DNA of 54,004 bases. Origin: Burkholderia sp. WSM2230 (GTDB lineage: Bacteria > Pseudomonadota > Gammaproteobacteria > Burkholderiales > Burkholderiaceae). The first letter of the stretch is position 1, and each line of letters starts with the position of its first letter. The translations under genes and the position numbers were made by a program. Below the pieces are notes generated by a model that worked only from the letters and a program-made list of their open reading frames with translations, did not search any database and was not told where the DNA came from. Below, piece by piece: positions 24,971-34,115 of this stretch. The stretch lies in contig NZ_AXAJ01000025.1 in NCBI RefSeq assembly GCF_000472445.1, forward strand, positions 1 through 54,004. The letters are read 5' to 3'.

Positions 24971-26506
24971 TCAGGCGGTTGCGACCGGAATCTTGCCGAT
25001 CTTTGCTTGCCATTCCTTCGGGCCGGTCTGGTGCACGGAGGTGCCGCTCGAATCGACCGCAACCGTGACAGGCATGTCCTGCACGTCGAATTCGTAGATC
25101 GCTTCCATGCCGAGGTCTTCGAATGCGAGCACCTTGGCGCTGCGAATTGCCTTCGACACCAGATAAGCAGCGCCGCCCACGGCCATCAGATACGCGGCCT
25201 TGTGCTTCTTGATGGCTTCGATTGCGACCGGTCCGCGCTCGGCTTTGCCGATCATCGAAATGAGGCCGGTTTGCGCGAGCATGGTCTCTGTGAACTTGTC
25301 CATGCGCGTGGCGGTGGTCGGGCCTGCGGGGCCCACGGCCTCGTCGCGCACCGGATCGACCGGGCCGACGTAATAGATCACGCGGTTCGTGAAGTCGACC
25401 GGCAGCTTCTCGCCCTTTGCCAGCATGTCGGCGATGCGCTTATGCGCGGCGTCGCGGCCCGTCAACATCTTGCCGGAGAGCAGCAGCGTCTGGCCCGGCT
25501 TCCACGAAGCGACTTCTTCCGGCGTCAGCGTGTTCAGATCGACGCGCTTGCTGGTTTCCGTGTTCGGCTCCCATTGCACTTTCGGCCATGCGTCGAGTGA
25601 AGGCGCTTCGAGTTTCGCGACGCCCGAGCCGTCCAGCGTGAAGTGAGCGTGACGCGTAGCCGCGCAGTTCGGGATGATCGCGATCGGCTTGGACGCGGCG
25701 TGCGTCGGCGCGGCCATGATCTTCACGTCGAGCACGGTGGCGAGACCGCCCAGACCTTGCGCGCCGATGCCAAGCGCGTTGACCTTCTCGTGCAGTTCGA
25801 TGCGCAGTTCTTCGATCCAGTCCGCAGGTCCCCGCGCGATCACGTCCTGAATGTCGATCGGGTCCATCAGCGATTCTTTCGCCATCACCATCGCTTTCTC
25901 GGCCGTGCCGCCGATGCCGATGCCGAGCATGCCCGGCGGACACCAGCCCGCGCCCATGGTCGGCACGGTCTTCAGAATCCAGTCGACGATCGAGTCCGAC
26001 GGATTGAGCATCGCAAACTTCGACTTGTTTTCCGAGCCGCCGCCCTTGGCCGCGACCTGCACGTCGACTTTATCGCCCGGCACGATCTCGTAGTGGATTA
26101 CGGCCGGCGTGTTGTCTTTCGTGTTCTTACGCGCGCCTTCGGGCGGGCTCACGATCGACGCGCGCAGCACGTTGTCCGGATTCAGGTAACCACGGCGCAC
26201 GCCTTCGTTGATCATGTCCGTGACGCTCATCGTCGCACTGCCGTTTTCACTTGCCCAACGCACGTCCATGCCGACCTTCACGAACACCGTGACGATGCCG
26301 GTGTCCTGGCAGATCGGGCGCTTGCCTTCCGCGCACATGCGGCTGTTGGTCAGGATCTGCGCAATCGCATCTTTCGCGGCCGGGCTCTGTTCGAGTTCGT
26401 ACGCGCGGCCCAGGGCCTGGATGTAATCGAGCGGATGGTAGTAGCTGATGTACTGAAGCGAATCAGCAATGCTCTGGATCAGATCTTCCTGTTTGATGAC
26501 GGTCAT
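24971..26506 (-). CDS. fumA: Class I fumarate hydratase
   Basis: This 511-residue class I fumarase (FumA/FumB type) has N-terminal ICQDTGIVTVFVKVG, PPGMLGIGIGG in the middle and the C-terminal beta domain with NRVIYYVGPVDPVRDEAVGP and GPTTATRMD. Cysteines in ICQD, GAGWCPPG and IIPNCAATRH are the likely 4Fe-4S ligands. The enzyme interconverts fumarate and L-malate in the TCA cycle and is iron- and oxygen-sensitive. It follows a UPF0114 gene by 52 bp, possibly co-transcribed. Confidence 0.95.
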   Translation of the reverse strand: MTVIKQEDLIQSIADSLQYISYYHPLDYIQALGRAYELEQSPAAKDAIAQILTNSRMCAEGKRPICQDTGIVTVFVKVGMDVRWASENGSATMSVTDMINEGVRRGYLNPDNVLRASIVSPPEGARKNTKDNTPAVIHYEIVPGDKVDVQVAAKGGGSENKSKFAMLNPSDSIVDWILKTVPTMGAGWCPPGMLGIGIGGTAEKAMVMAKESLMDPIDIQDVIARGPADWIEELRIELHEKVNALGIGAQGLGGLATVLDVKIMAAPTHAASKPIAIIPNCAATRHAHFTLDGSGVAKLEAPSLDAWPKVQWEPNTETSKRVDLNTLTPEEVASWKPGQTLLLSGKMLTGRDAAHKRIADMLAKGEKLPVDFTNRVIYYVGPVDPVRDEAVGPAGPTTATRMDKFTETMLAQTGLISMIGKAERGPVAIEAIKKHKAAYLMAVGGAAYLVSKAIRSAKVLAFEDLGMEAIYEFDVQDMPVTVAVDSSGTSVHQTGPKEWQAKIGKIPVATA

Positions 26507-26558
26507 GGCTAAGCTCGGTGGGGACAGTGGCGCTTTTTTCTGTTCGCAGGCTATGCGG

Positions 26559-27167
26559 TCAGTCGTGCGCTTTCAGGGGAGAGGAACCGGCGGAACCCAG
26601 CGGCTGCAAGTCCGCGGGTTCCTGAAAGTGACTTGGATGCGTGTGCGTGGTGAGGCGGTCTACGAAGGCCATCACGAGCGCGGAGACGAGGAACGCAACA
26701 TGGATGATCACCTGCCACATGATGGTATGCGTGGTGTTCTGGTCGGGGCTGATAAACGTTTTCAGCAAATGGATCGAGGAGATGCTGATGAGCGCCATGG
26801 AGAGCTTTACTTTCAGCACGCCCGCGTTCACGTGGTCGAGCCATTCCGGTTCGTCAGGATGACCCTCGACACCGAGCCGCGACACGAAGGTTTCATACCC
26901 GCCGATGATCACCATGATCAGCAGGTTCGAGATCATGACCACGTCGATCAGGCCGAGCACGACCAGCATGATGTTGGTTTCGTCAAGCGTCATCGAGGCG
27001 GTGACGAGATGCAGGACTTCCTTCAGGAACAGCACCACATAGACCGCCTGGGCGACAATCAGGCCCAGGTAGAGCGGCACCTGCAGCCAACGGCTCATGA
27101 AGATGACGACAGGCAGCGGGCGCATGGGGCGGCGTTGACGCGCGGAGTCGGGTCGCGAAGCGGACAT
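26559..27167 (-). CDS. UPF0114 (YqhA) membrane protein
   Basis: The 202-residue membrane protein has four hydrophobic segments and the family blocks SRWLQVPLYLGLIVAQAVY, GGYETFVSRLG and LKVKLSMALISISSIHLLKTF (TIGR00645/UPF0114). Function is unknown. ATG 27167 was chosen over a TTG two codons earlier; no Shine-Dalgarno is evident. The C-terminal tail (THTHPSHFQEPADLQPLGSAG) is longer than usual and disordered. It lies directly upstream of fumA. Confidence 0.9.
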   Translation of the reverse strand: MSASRPDSARQRRPMRPLPVVIFMSRWLQVPLYLGLIVAQAVYVVLFLKEVLHLVTASMTLDETNIMLVVLGLIDVVMISNLLIMVIIGGYETFVSRLGVEGHPDEPEWLDHVNAGVLKVKLSMALISISSIHLLKTFISPDQNTTHTIMWQVIIHVAFLVSALVMAFVDRLTTHTHPSHFQEPADLQPLGSAGSSPLKAHD

Positions 27168-27405
27168 AGGCAAGAGTCGGATCTAACGCAGGTGACGGAA
27201 CGTGGGCCAGATGCGCCCGGTCTGCGTGCGGGTCACGCGCATGGATCGGGCACGCCAAGCGAGGCGCGGACGACGCGGCGCAGGCAGACAGCAAGCAGAC
27301 GAGCCGCCGGCAACGCTCATGTCAGGCGCGCTATTGTACAGCGTCGGCCGGATTTGCTGCGGCGCGGCGGGCAGGCGGCGGCAGGAGCCAGGCGCCGCGC
27401 TTACC

Positions 27406-28299
27406 TTACGTTGCAACCGGCGGCACGCGCCTCACCTTGAGACTTGCGAGTCCGATACCCGCGACCACGCAGGCAAGCGCAATGCTGTGCGCGAGCGTGG
27501 GCCGCTCGCCGAGAAAAGCAATGCCGTAGACGGCCGCGGCGACCGGCAGCACCGCGCTGAACACGCCGGCGAGACTGCCCGGCACGTGGCGAATGCCTTT
27601 CATCCAGAGCCAGAACGAGAAGATGCTTGCCGACAGCCCATACCACAGCACGAGGCTCCAGACGCTCGCCGGCACACTGCGATAGTCGAAATGCACGAGG
27701 GCGCCCGCGGAGAGCGGCAGCATCAACAGCAGGCCGAACAGATGCGTGTACGCGCAGATGTCGATGGGTGCGAGCGTTTGCGTGAGGCGGCGCGACAGGA
27801 TGATATAGAGCGACTCGCAGCACACTGCGCCGAGCACCATCAGATTGCCGGCAAGCGAGGTTTCGCCGGCACCATGAGCACCGGCATGCGCGAGATTGAT
27901 GACGACCACGCCTGCAATCGCCAAGGCAATCGACGCAAGCGCGCGCCGGTCCGGACGCTCCTTCAGTATCAGCCACGACAGCAATGCGACGACCGCGGGA
28001 ATCGTACTCGTGATGACGCCCGCCGCCACCGCGCTAGTGCGCTGTACGCCATTGAGCATCAGCAGCGTAAACCCGAAGGTGCCGAACAGTGCCTGCAAGA
28101 ACAGATTGAGCCACTCATCGCGCTTCACGCGGCGCAGCTTTGCCACGCGAAGAAGCGGCCATAGTACGGCCATTGCGATCACGAACCGCAACAGCGCGAA
28201 AAGAGGCACGGGGACGAACTCGACAATCGATTTACCGATACCGACATTGCTGCCGACCAACAGCATCGAAGTAATGAGAAGCAGGGCGTAGCGATTCAA
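27406..28299 (-). CDS. EamA/DMT-family transporter
   Basis: This 297-residue inner-membrane protein has ten predicted helices in two repeated EamA halves (first half with FVPVPLFALLRFVIAMAVLWPL; second with ESLYIILSRRL and GERPTLAHSIALACVVAGIGLA). Such carriers export amino acids, metabolites or drugs. Substrate cannot be told. It stands alone upstream of the UPF0114-fumA pair. Confidence 0.9.
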   Translation of the reverse strand: MNRYALLLITSMLLVGSNVGIGKSIVEFVPVPLFALLRFVIAMAVLWPLLRVAKLRRVKRDEWLNLFLQALFGTFGFTLLMLNGVQRTSAVAAGVITSTIPAVVALLSWLILKERPDRRALASIALAIAGVVVINLAHAGAHGAGETSLAGNLMVLGAVCCESLYIILSRRLTQTLAPIDICAYTHLFGLLLMLPLSAGALVHFDYRSVPASVWSLVLWYGLSASIFSFWLWMKGIRHVPGSLAGVFSAVLPVAAAVYGIAFLGERPTLAHSIALACVVAGIGLASLKVRRVPPVAT

Positions 28300-28712
28300 A
28301 CTGGAATCCGGGCAGCTAGTTCAGTTAGCATTGTATTAGGCGCTTGAACGCAGCGTAAAGGCGAGCGGGTTCGTGCGCGCGTGGCTGCAATGCTATGGAC
28401 GCTGCATCGAAAGCGTCGTACGAATTGTGTAAGGGTTTTTGCGGGCACGTCGGCAGGGCTCGCGTAAGTGGCCGGTAAGTTGCACCGCTTATGGTTGAAC
28501 ATGAGAGCGGACGCGGCTTTGTCTTCGTTCATGGTGCAATGCCACATGAGCGATGAGAGGTGAGCGGCCGCGGCGCGGCGATCCATCGCGGGTCGTTGGC
28601 GCGAGGGCGGGAGACAGCGCGTCGTCAATCGTGCTTCGATTGCGGCGTCAACATGACAGGGCGCACCCAAAGTGCGCCGGCACAGGTTTTAATCTTCACC
28701 AAGGGGTTGTCG
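28300..28712. other. Divergent intergenic region upstream of acs
   Basis: This 413-bp gap lies between the EamA gene and acs. Open frames in it lack start signals and family resemblance. No repeat, operator or RNA element was recognised. Confidence 0.4.
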
Positions 28713-30695
28713 ATGTCTGCGATTGAATCGGTTCTTCAGGAACGCCGTGTTTTTCCGCCCTCCGCTGAAGCAGCGGCTGGCGCCACGATCTCCGGCATGG
28801 ACGCTTATCATGCGCTGACCGCCGAGGCGGAACGGGACTACGAAGGCTTCTGGGGGCGTCTTGCTCGCGAGACGCTAAGCTGGAACAAGCCCTTCACGAA
28901 GGTGCTCGACGAAAAGAACGCGCCGTTCTACACCTGGTTCGAAGACGGTCAGTTGAACGCGTCGTACAACAGCATCGATCGTCATGTGGAAGCCGGCAAC
29001 GGCTCACGCGTCGCGATCATCTTCGAGGCCGACGACGGCACCGTCACCAACGTCACCTATCAGGATCTGTTGCAGCGCGTGTCGCGCTTTGCGAACGCGT
29101 TGAAAAAGCGCGGCGTGAAGAAGGGCGACCGCGTGGTCATCTATATGCCTATGTCGATCGAAGGCATAGTCGCGATGCAGGCTTGCGCGCGTATCGGCGC
29201 GACGCACTCGGTGGTGTTCGGCGGCTTCTCGTCGAAGTCGCTGAACGAGCGTCTCGTCGACGTGGGCGCGGTCGCACTCGTGACCTCCGACGAACAGATG
29301 CGCGGCGGCAAGGCACTGCCGCTGAAAAACATCGCCGACGAAGCGCTGGCCATGGGCGGCTGCGAAGCGGTGAAGAGCGTGATCGTCTACAAGCGCACCG
29401 GCGGCAAGATCGCGTGGAACGAAGGCCGCGATCTGTGGATGCATGAGCTTTCGCAAGCCGAGTCCGATGAATGCGCGCCCGAATGGGTCGGCGCGGAACA
29501 TCCGCTGTTCATCCTCTACACGTCCGGATCGACGGGCAAGCCGAAAGGCGTTCAGCACAGCACCGGCGGCTATCTGCTGTGGGCCGCGCAAACCATGAAG
29601 TGGACTTTCGACTGGAAGCCCTCCGACGTGTTCTGGTGTACGGCCGACATCGGCTGGATCACCGGCCACAGCTACATCACGTATGGTCCGCTCACGCTCG
29701 GCGGCACCCAGGTCGTGTTCGAAGGCGTGCCTACCTATCCGAACGCCGGCCGCTTCTGGGACATGATCGCGAAGCACAAGGTGTCGCTCTTCTATACGGC
29801 GCCCACCGCCATCCGCTCGCTGATCAAGGCATCCGAGGCGGATCACAAAGTGCATCCCAGGAGCTATGACCTGTCGACGCTGCGCATCATCGGCACGGTC
29901 GGCGAGCCGATCAATCCGGAAGCCTGGGTGTGGTATCACGAGAACGTCGGCGGCGGCCGTTGCCCGATTGTCGATACGTGGTGGCAAACCGAAACCGGCG
30001 GTCACATGATCACGCCGCTGCCGGGCGCGACGCCGCTCGTGCCGGGTTCGTGCACGCTGCCTTTGCCGGGTATCATGGCGGCGGTCGTCGACGAAACCGG
30101 TCAGGACGTGCCGAACGGGCAGGGCGGCATTCTCGTCGTCAAGCGGCCGTGGCCTTCCATGCTGCGCAACGTGTGGGGCGACCCCGACCGCTACAAGAAG
30201 AGCTATTTCCCCGAGGAACTGGGCGGCAAGCTGTATCTCGCCGGTGACGGCGCCGTGCGCGACAAGGAGACCGGCTACTTCACCATCATGGGCCGCATCG
30301 ACGACGTGCTGAATGTGTCCGGTCACCGTCTCGGCACAATGGAGATCGAATCGGCGCTGGTGTCCAACCCGATCGTCGCGGAAGCGGCAGTCGTCGGGCG
30401 CCCGGATGCAACGACCGGCGAAGCGGTATGTGCGTTCGTCGTGTTGAAGCGCGCGCGTCCGGAAGGCGAAGAGGCGGTGAAGCTCGCGAACGAACTGCGT
30501 AACTGGGTCGGCAAGGAAATCGGTCCGATCGCGAAGCCGAAGGACATCCGCTTCGGTGAGAACCTGCCGAAAACACGTTCGGGCAAGATCATGCGTCGTC
30601 TGTTGCGCTCGCTTGCGAAGGGCGAGGCGATCACGCAGGACGTCTCCACGCTCGAGAATCCGGCGATTCTGGATCAGCTCGGCGAGTCGCTGTAA
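28713..30695 (+). CDS. acs: Acetyl-CoA synthetase
   Basis: The 660-residue enzyme belongs to the ANL superfamily: A3 motif LYTSGSTGKPKG, A5 motif DTWWQTETGGH, A7 block LYLAGDGAVRD, A8 hinge GRIDDVLNVSGHR and the C-terminal acetylation-site motif PKTRSGKIMRRLLR, whose Lys is the one modified by Pat-type acetyltransferases. It makes acetyl-CoA from acetate, ATP and CoA via acetyl-AMP. The start at 28713 follows AAGGGG. Followed by a DUF4212/symporter pair, which often supplies acetate or other short organic acids. Confidence 0.97.
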   Translation: MSAIESVLQERRVFPPSAEAAAGATISGMDAYHALTAEAERDYEGFWGRLARETLSWNKPFTKVLDEKNAPFYTWFEDGQLNASYNSIDRHVEAGNGSRVAIIFEADDGTVTNVTYQDLLQRVSRFANALKKRGVKKGDRVVIYMPMSIEGIVAMQACARIGATHSVVFGGFSSKSLNERLVDVGAVALVTSDEQMRGGKALPLKNIADEALAMGGCEAVKSVIVYKRTGGKIAWNEGRDLWMHELSQAESDECAPEWVGAEHPLFILYTSGSTGKPKGVQHSTGGYLLWAAQTMKWTFDWKPSDVFWCTADIGWITGHSYITYGPLTLGGTQVVFEGVPTYPNAGRFWDMIAKHKVSLFYTAPTAIRSLIKASEADHKVHPRSYDLSTLRIIGTVGEPINPEAWVWYHENVGGGRCPIVDTWWQTETGGHMITPLPGATPLVPGSCTLPLPGIMAAVVDETGQDVPNGQGGILVVKRPWPSMLRNVWGDPDRYKKSYFPEELGGKLYLAGDGAVRDKETGYFTIMGRIDDVLNVSGHRLGTMEIESALVSNPIVAEAAVVGRPDATTGEAVCAFVVLKRARPEGEEAVKLANELRNWVGKEIGPIAKPKDIRFGENLPKTRSGKIMRRLLRSLAKGEAITQDVSTLENPAILDQLGESL

Positions 30696-30852
30696 GCATG
30701 CGCTGGTCTTTGCGGCGCCTATGAATGGCGGTGGTTGGCGGTGGTGTGTCGAATGACGCGCCCGGCAAAGGGCGCCTCGCGCCGGGCGCCGCGAGCGGCA
30801 TCGCGCGGACAATCCCGATTGCCTGCGCGATGCCTTTTTGATACATAGGCGC

Positions 30853-31305
30853 ATGGCCGCGCCGCACCCCGTCTCTCACGTTACGCATAATCCCGCACCC
30901 GAACCGCCGGCGGTGTCGGAGGCGCTGGCTCGCGCGCATCAGAAGTACTGGCGCTTCAACGTCGCACTAATTGCCGCGTTGATGACCGTCGGCTTCGCAG
31001 TGTCGTTCCTGTTGCCGCTCGCCGCGCCCGCGCTCGCCGGCGTGCGTTTTGCCGGCTTCAGCCTGCCGTTCTACTTCGGCGCACAAGGCGCGATCCTGAT
31101 CTACCTTGCGCTGATCGTCGTCTACATTCTGTCGATGCAGCGCGCCGACCGCCGGTTGCAACGCGCATTCGATGCAGACGCCGACGCCGCTGCTCATGGC
31201 GCACACAGTCTTCGCGATGCAAATGACGCCACTCGCGCCGCTGCGAAAGAATGCCTACCGACGCAGCCCACAGCCGCCGCAGATTCCGGCGCGCGCCGAA
31301 GCTGA
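30853..31305 (+). CDS. DUF4212 small symporter subunit
   Basis: This 150-residue protein has two membrane helices (about 38-62 and 78-98) with the DUF4212 pattern (HQKYWRFNVALIAALMTVGF, then FYFGAQGAILIYLALIVVYI) and a polar C-terminal tail. The family pairs with large VC_2705-type sodium:solute symporters, and here the symporter starts 5 bp after this stop. ATG 30853 was preferred to an upstream TTG. The arrangement resembles the small partner of acetate permeases. Confidence 0.88.
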   Translation: MAAPHPVSHVTHNPAPEPPAVSEALARAHQKYWRFNVALIAALMTVGFAVSFLLPLAAPALAGVRFAGFSLPFYFGAQGAILIYLALIVVYILSMQRADRRLQRAFDADADAAAHGAHSLRDANDATRAAAKECLPTQPTAAADSGARRS

Positions 31306-31309
31306 GCCG

Positions 31310-33328
31310 ATGAAGCTCACGAACCGGCTGATCCGCTCCTACGCGTTCTATACGCTCGGCTTCCTGCTTTTCATCTATGTGATGTGGCGCATCGAGCGCA
31401 CCACCGGTCCGGGCATGTGGATCGGGTATGTGTTCCTGTTCGTGCCGATCGCCGTGTATGCGGTGATCGGCCTGCTGTCGCGCACGTCCGATCTCGTCGA
31501 ATACTACGTGGCAGGGCGGCGCGTGCCATCCGCGTTCAACGGCATGGCCACGGCGGCGGACTGGCTGTCCGCGGCATCGTTCATCGGGCTCGCCGGTTCG
31601 ATCTACGCAACCGGCTACGACGGCCTTGCTTATCTGATGGGCTGGACCGGCGGCTATTGCCTCGTCGCGTTTCTGCTCGCGCCGTACGTGCGCAAGCTCG
31701 CGCGCTACACGATTCCCGATTTCCTCGGCACGCGTTTTTCGAGCAACGCGGTGCGTGGCCTCGCGGCGTTGTCGGCGATTCTGTGTTCGTTCGTTTATCT
31801 CGTCGCGCAGATCCAGGGCGTTGGTCTGATTGCGACGCGCTTCATTGGCGTCGACTTCGCCGTCGGCATTTTCTGCGGACTCGCGGGCATTCTCGTGTGC
31901 TCGTTTCTGGGCGGCATGCGCGCGGTGACATGGACGCAGGTCGCGCAGTACATCATCCTGATCGCCGCGATCTTGATTCCGGTTTCGATGATCGCGCATA
32001 AGGACGGGCTCGGCTGGGTGCCGCAACTGAGTTACGGCCGACTGATGGAGCGCATGGAGAGCCTCGAAAAGCAGGTGCGCGACGAGCCGCTCGAACAGAC
32101 TGTGCGCGACGACTATCGCCGCGGCGCCGCGTTGATGCAGCAGCGGCTGGACATGCTGCCGCATTCGTTCGTCGAGGAGAAACTGCGGCTCACGCAGCAG
32201 GTGGCTGACTTGCGGCGCCGCAATGGTCCGCTGCGCGAGATCAAGGAGCGCGAAAAGGCGCTCGAGCAGTTTCCACGCGATGCCGCTGCTGCACTGGTGG
32301 TGTGGACTCAACAGCGCGATGAAATGCTGATGCGTGCGGCCGCGCCGCTGCCGATGCACGAGCCGTTTCCCGCGACGAGCGACGACGACCGGCGCATGCA
32401 CGAGCGCAACTTTCTTTCGCTGCTGCTGTGCCTGTCCCTCGGGACGGCGAGCTTGCCGCATATTCTGACGCGCTATAACACGACGACCTCGGTGGCTTCG
32501 GCGCGGCGCTCAGTCGGCTGGACGCTGTTCTTTGTGGCGCTGTTCTACGTGACCGTGCCGGTGCTCGCGGTGCTGATCAAGTACGAGATTCTGACGAACC
32601 TCGTCGGTCATCACTTTGCGGATTTGCCGCAATGGCTCACGCAATGGCGCAAGGTCGAGCCGAGTCTGATCAGCCTCGCGGACACGAACGGCGACGGCAT
32701 CGTGCGATGGGGCGAGATTCAGATGCAGCCTGACATGGTGGTGCTGGCCGCGCCGGAGATTGCGGGGCTGCCGTATGTGATGTCCGGTCTTATCGCGGCG
32801 GGCGCGCTGGCCGCGGCGCTTTCCACGGCCGATGGTTTGCTGCTGACGATCGCCAATGCTTTATCGCACGATGTGTACTACCACATGGTCGACCCCGGCG
32901 CGTCGAGTCAGCGGCGCGTGACGATTTCGAAGATTCTGCTGCTGGGGGTGGCGCTGTTCGCGTCGTATGTGGCGTCGCTGAATACCGGCAATATTCTGTT
33001 CCTGGTGGGCGCGGCGTTTTCGCTGGCGGCGTCGAGCCTGTTTCCGGTGCTGGTGCTCGGCGTGTTCTGGAAGCGCACTACGCGCGTGGGCGCGGTCGCC
33101 GGCATGTTGGCGGGGCTTCTGGTGTGCATCTACTACATCGTTTCGACGTATCCCTTCTTCGCGCAGATGACGGGCTTCGCGGGACCGCGCTGGTTCGGTA
33201 TCGAGCCGATCAGCTCCGGCGTGTTCGGCGTGCCGGCGGGCTTCCTGGTGGCGATCGGCGTAAGCCTTCTGGACCGCAAGCCGGATGCTTATACGACGGC
33301 GCTGGTGGACTATATCCGCCATCCCTAG
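31310..33328 (+). CDS. Na+:solute symporter, VC_2705 large subfamily, with EF-hand-like loop
   Basis: This 672-residue SSS-family transporter has about 13 membrane helices with Na+-site blocks VEYYVAGRRVPSAFNGMATA, ADWLSAASFIG and YLMGWTGGYCLVAFLLAP. Between helices about 245 and 350 there is a large soluble insert with coiled-coil character (LMERMESLEKQVRDE, EEKLRLTQQVADLRRR). Another soluble loop holds DTNGDGIVRWGE (458-469), a canonical 12-residue EF-hand calcium loop. The gene directly follows its DUF4212 partner and lies in the acs neighbourhood, so acetate or a related organic acid is a reasonable but unproven substrate. Confidence 0.9.
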   Translation: MKLTNRLIRSYAFYTLGFLLFIYVMWRIERTTGPGMWIGYVFLFVPIAVYAVIGLLSRTSDLVEYYVAGRRVPSAFNGMATAADWLSAASFIGLAGSIYATGYDGLAYLMGWTGGYCLVAFLLAPYVRKLARYTIPDFLGTRFSSNAVRGLAALSAILCSFVYLVAQIQGVGLIATRFIGVDFAVGIFCGLAGILVCSFLGGMRAVTWTQVAQYIILIAAILIPVSMIAHKDGLGWVPQLSYGRLMERMESLEKQVRDEPLEQTVRDDYRRGAALMQQRLDMLPHSFVEEKLRLTQQVADLRRRNGPLREIKEREKALEQFPRDAAAALVVWTQQRDEMLMRAAAPLPMHEPFPATSDDDRRMHERNFLSLLLCLSLGTASLPHILTRYNTTTSVASARRSVGWTLFFVALFYVTVPVLAVLIKYEILTNLVGHHFADLPQWLTQWRKVEPSLISLADTNGDGIVRWGEIQMQPDMVVLAAPEIAGLPYVMSGLIAAGALAAALSTADGLLLTIANALSHDVYYHMVDPGASSQRRVTISKILLLGVALFASYVASLNTGNILFLVGAAFSLAASSLFPVLVLGVFWKRTTRVGAVAGMLAGLLVCIYYIVSTYPFFAQMTGFAGPRWFGIEPISSGVFGVPAGFLVAIGVSLLDRKPDAYTTALVDYIRHP

Positions 33329-33370
33329 ACGACTTCATTCGAGGGGAGTGGCGGACGGCGCGAAGTTTGC

Positions 33371-33376
33371 TATAAT
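33371..33376 (+). promoter_or_regulatory. -10 element of tRNA-Ser
   Basis: A consensus TATAAT lies 13 bases before the tRNA, with no clear -35. Confidence 0.6.
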
Positions 33377-33388
33377 TCGGCTCCCCGC

Positions 33389-33479
33389 GGAGAGATGGAT
33401 GAGCGGTTTAAGTCGCACGCCTGGAAAGCGTGTATAGGTTAATAGCCTATCGGGGGTTCGAATCCCCCTCTCTCCGCCA
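33389..33479 (+). tRNA. tRNA-Ser (GGA anticodon)
   Basis: The 91-base sequence folds as a class II tRNA: acceptor stem GGAGAGA/TCTCTCC, anticodon loop CTGGAAA with GGA, a long variable arm (TATAGGTTAATAGCCTAT) typical of serine tRNAs, the T loop GGTTCGAATCC, and an encoded GCCA end. It reads UCC/UCU codons. A terminator follows. Confidence 0.97.
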
Positions 33480-33494
33480 GGAACATCAATGAAT

Positions 33495-33518
33495 ACGGGC
33501 CACTCGGCCCGTTTTTTG
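33495..33518 (+). terminator. tRNA-Ser terminator
   Basis: The stem ACGGGCC / GGCCCGT is followed by TTTTTT. It lies 16 bases after the tRNA. Confidence 0.9.
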
Positions 33519-34115
33519 TTTCTACCTGCCAAAGAACCCGCCAATCGGCAAATTGTTGTTCCGACCACAATGGCCGACGCTGAAAACATCGATCGCTTCA
33601 ACAAGTTTGCGTCGAAAACATTCGCCATCCTCTATTCGTTCTTCGCTGAAGGCAATCCGGTGCGGCGGCAGTTGTGAAGAAACGTCTCAGTACGGCCCTC
33701 GAGGCTGGCATCAAATACACAATGGCGCACGCAGGCATAGCGCCTTGACTTGGGGCGCTGCGGCTCGACGCCCCGCAGCACCGCCCGCAGCAACTACGCC
33801 CCCGCCAACCTCACCGCAACACCCGTCCCCCGTATAAACCGGCGTCGCCCTGAGCCCGTCGACCGTCACCGCCGAAAGCTTCGCCGCGCGGGCCGCACCC
33901 TCGATTAGCGCAATCGTGTCGCCATCTCGAGAGTCAAAGATGGCGAACTGTCCTGGGCGAACGTGACGCGGCGGCTAACGGTTCGTTTCTCGTGATTGGG
34001 CGGGGGGATGGCGCATCTGCGGGCTTCCACCATACAAAGCCGGCCGCCAATCACGTGTAACATGAAAGGACACTGATTACTTCGTCATACCCCCGCTCAA
34101 GCAGTGGAGACCTGG
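33519..34115. other. Apparent decayed DNA downstream of tRNA-Ser
   Basis: This near 600-bp stretch has no intact gene. A plus-strand frame (33573-33677) gives a protein-like fragment (ENIDRFNKFASKTFAILYSF) that stops after 34 residues. On the minus strand about 33760-33965 there is an open frame without a start (GQFAIFDSRDGDTIALIEGA...). Both look like leftovers of genes, and neither family was recognised. The position after a tRNA gene is a common place for inserted and decaying DNA. No integrase or direct repeat of the tRNA end was seen. Confidence 0.4.

Noticed and set aside
29004..30854. 616-residue minus-strand frame across acs
   Set aside because: It is antisense to acetyl-CoA synthetase and Arg/His-rich in the manner of shadow frames.
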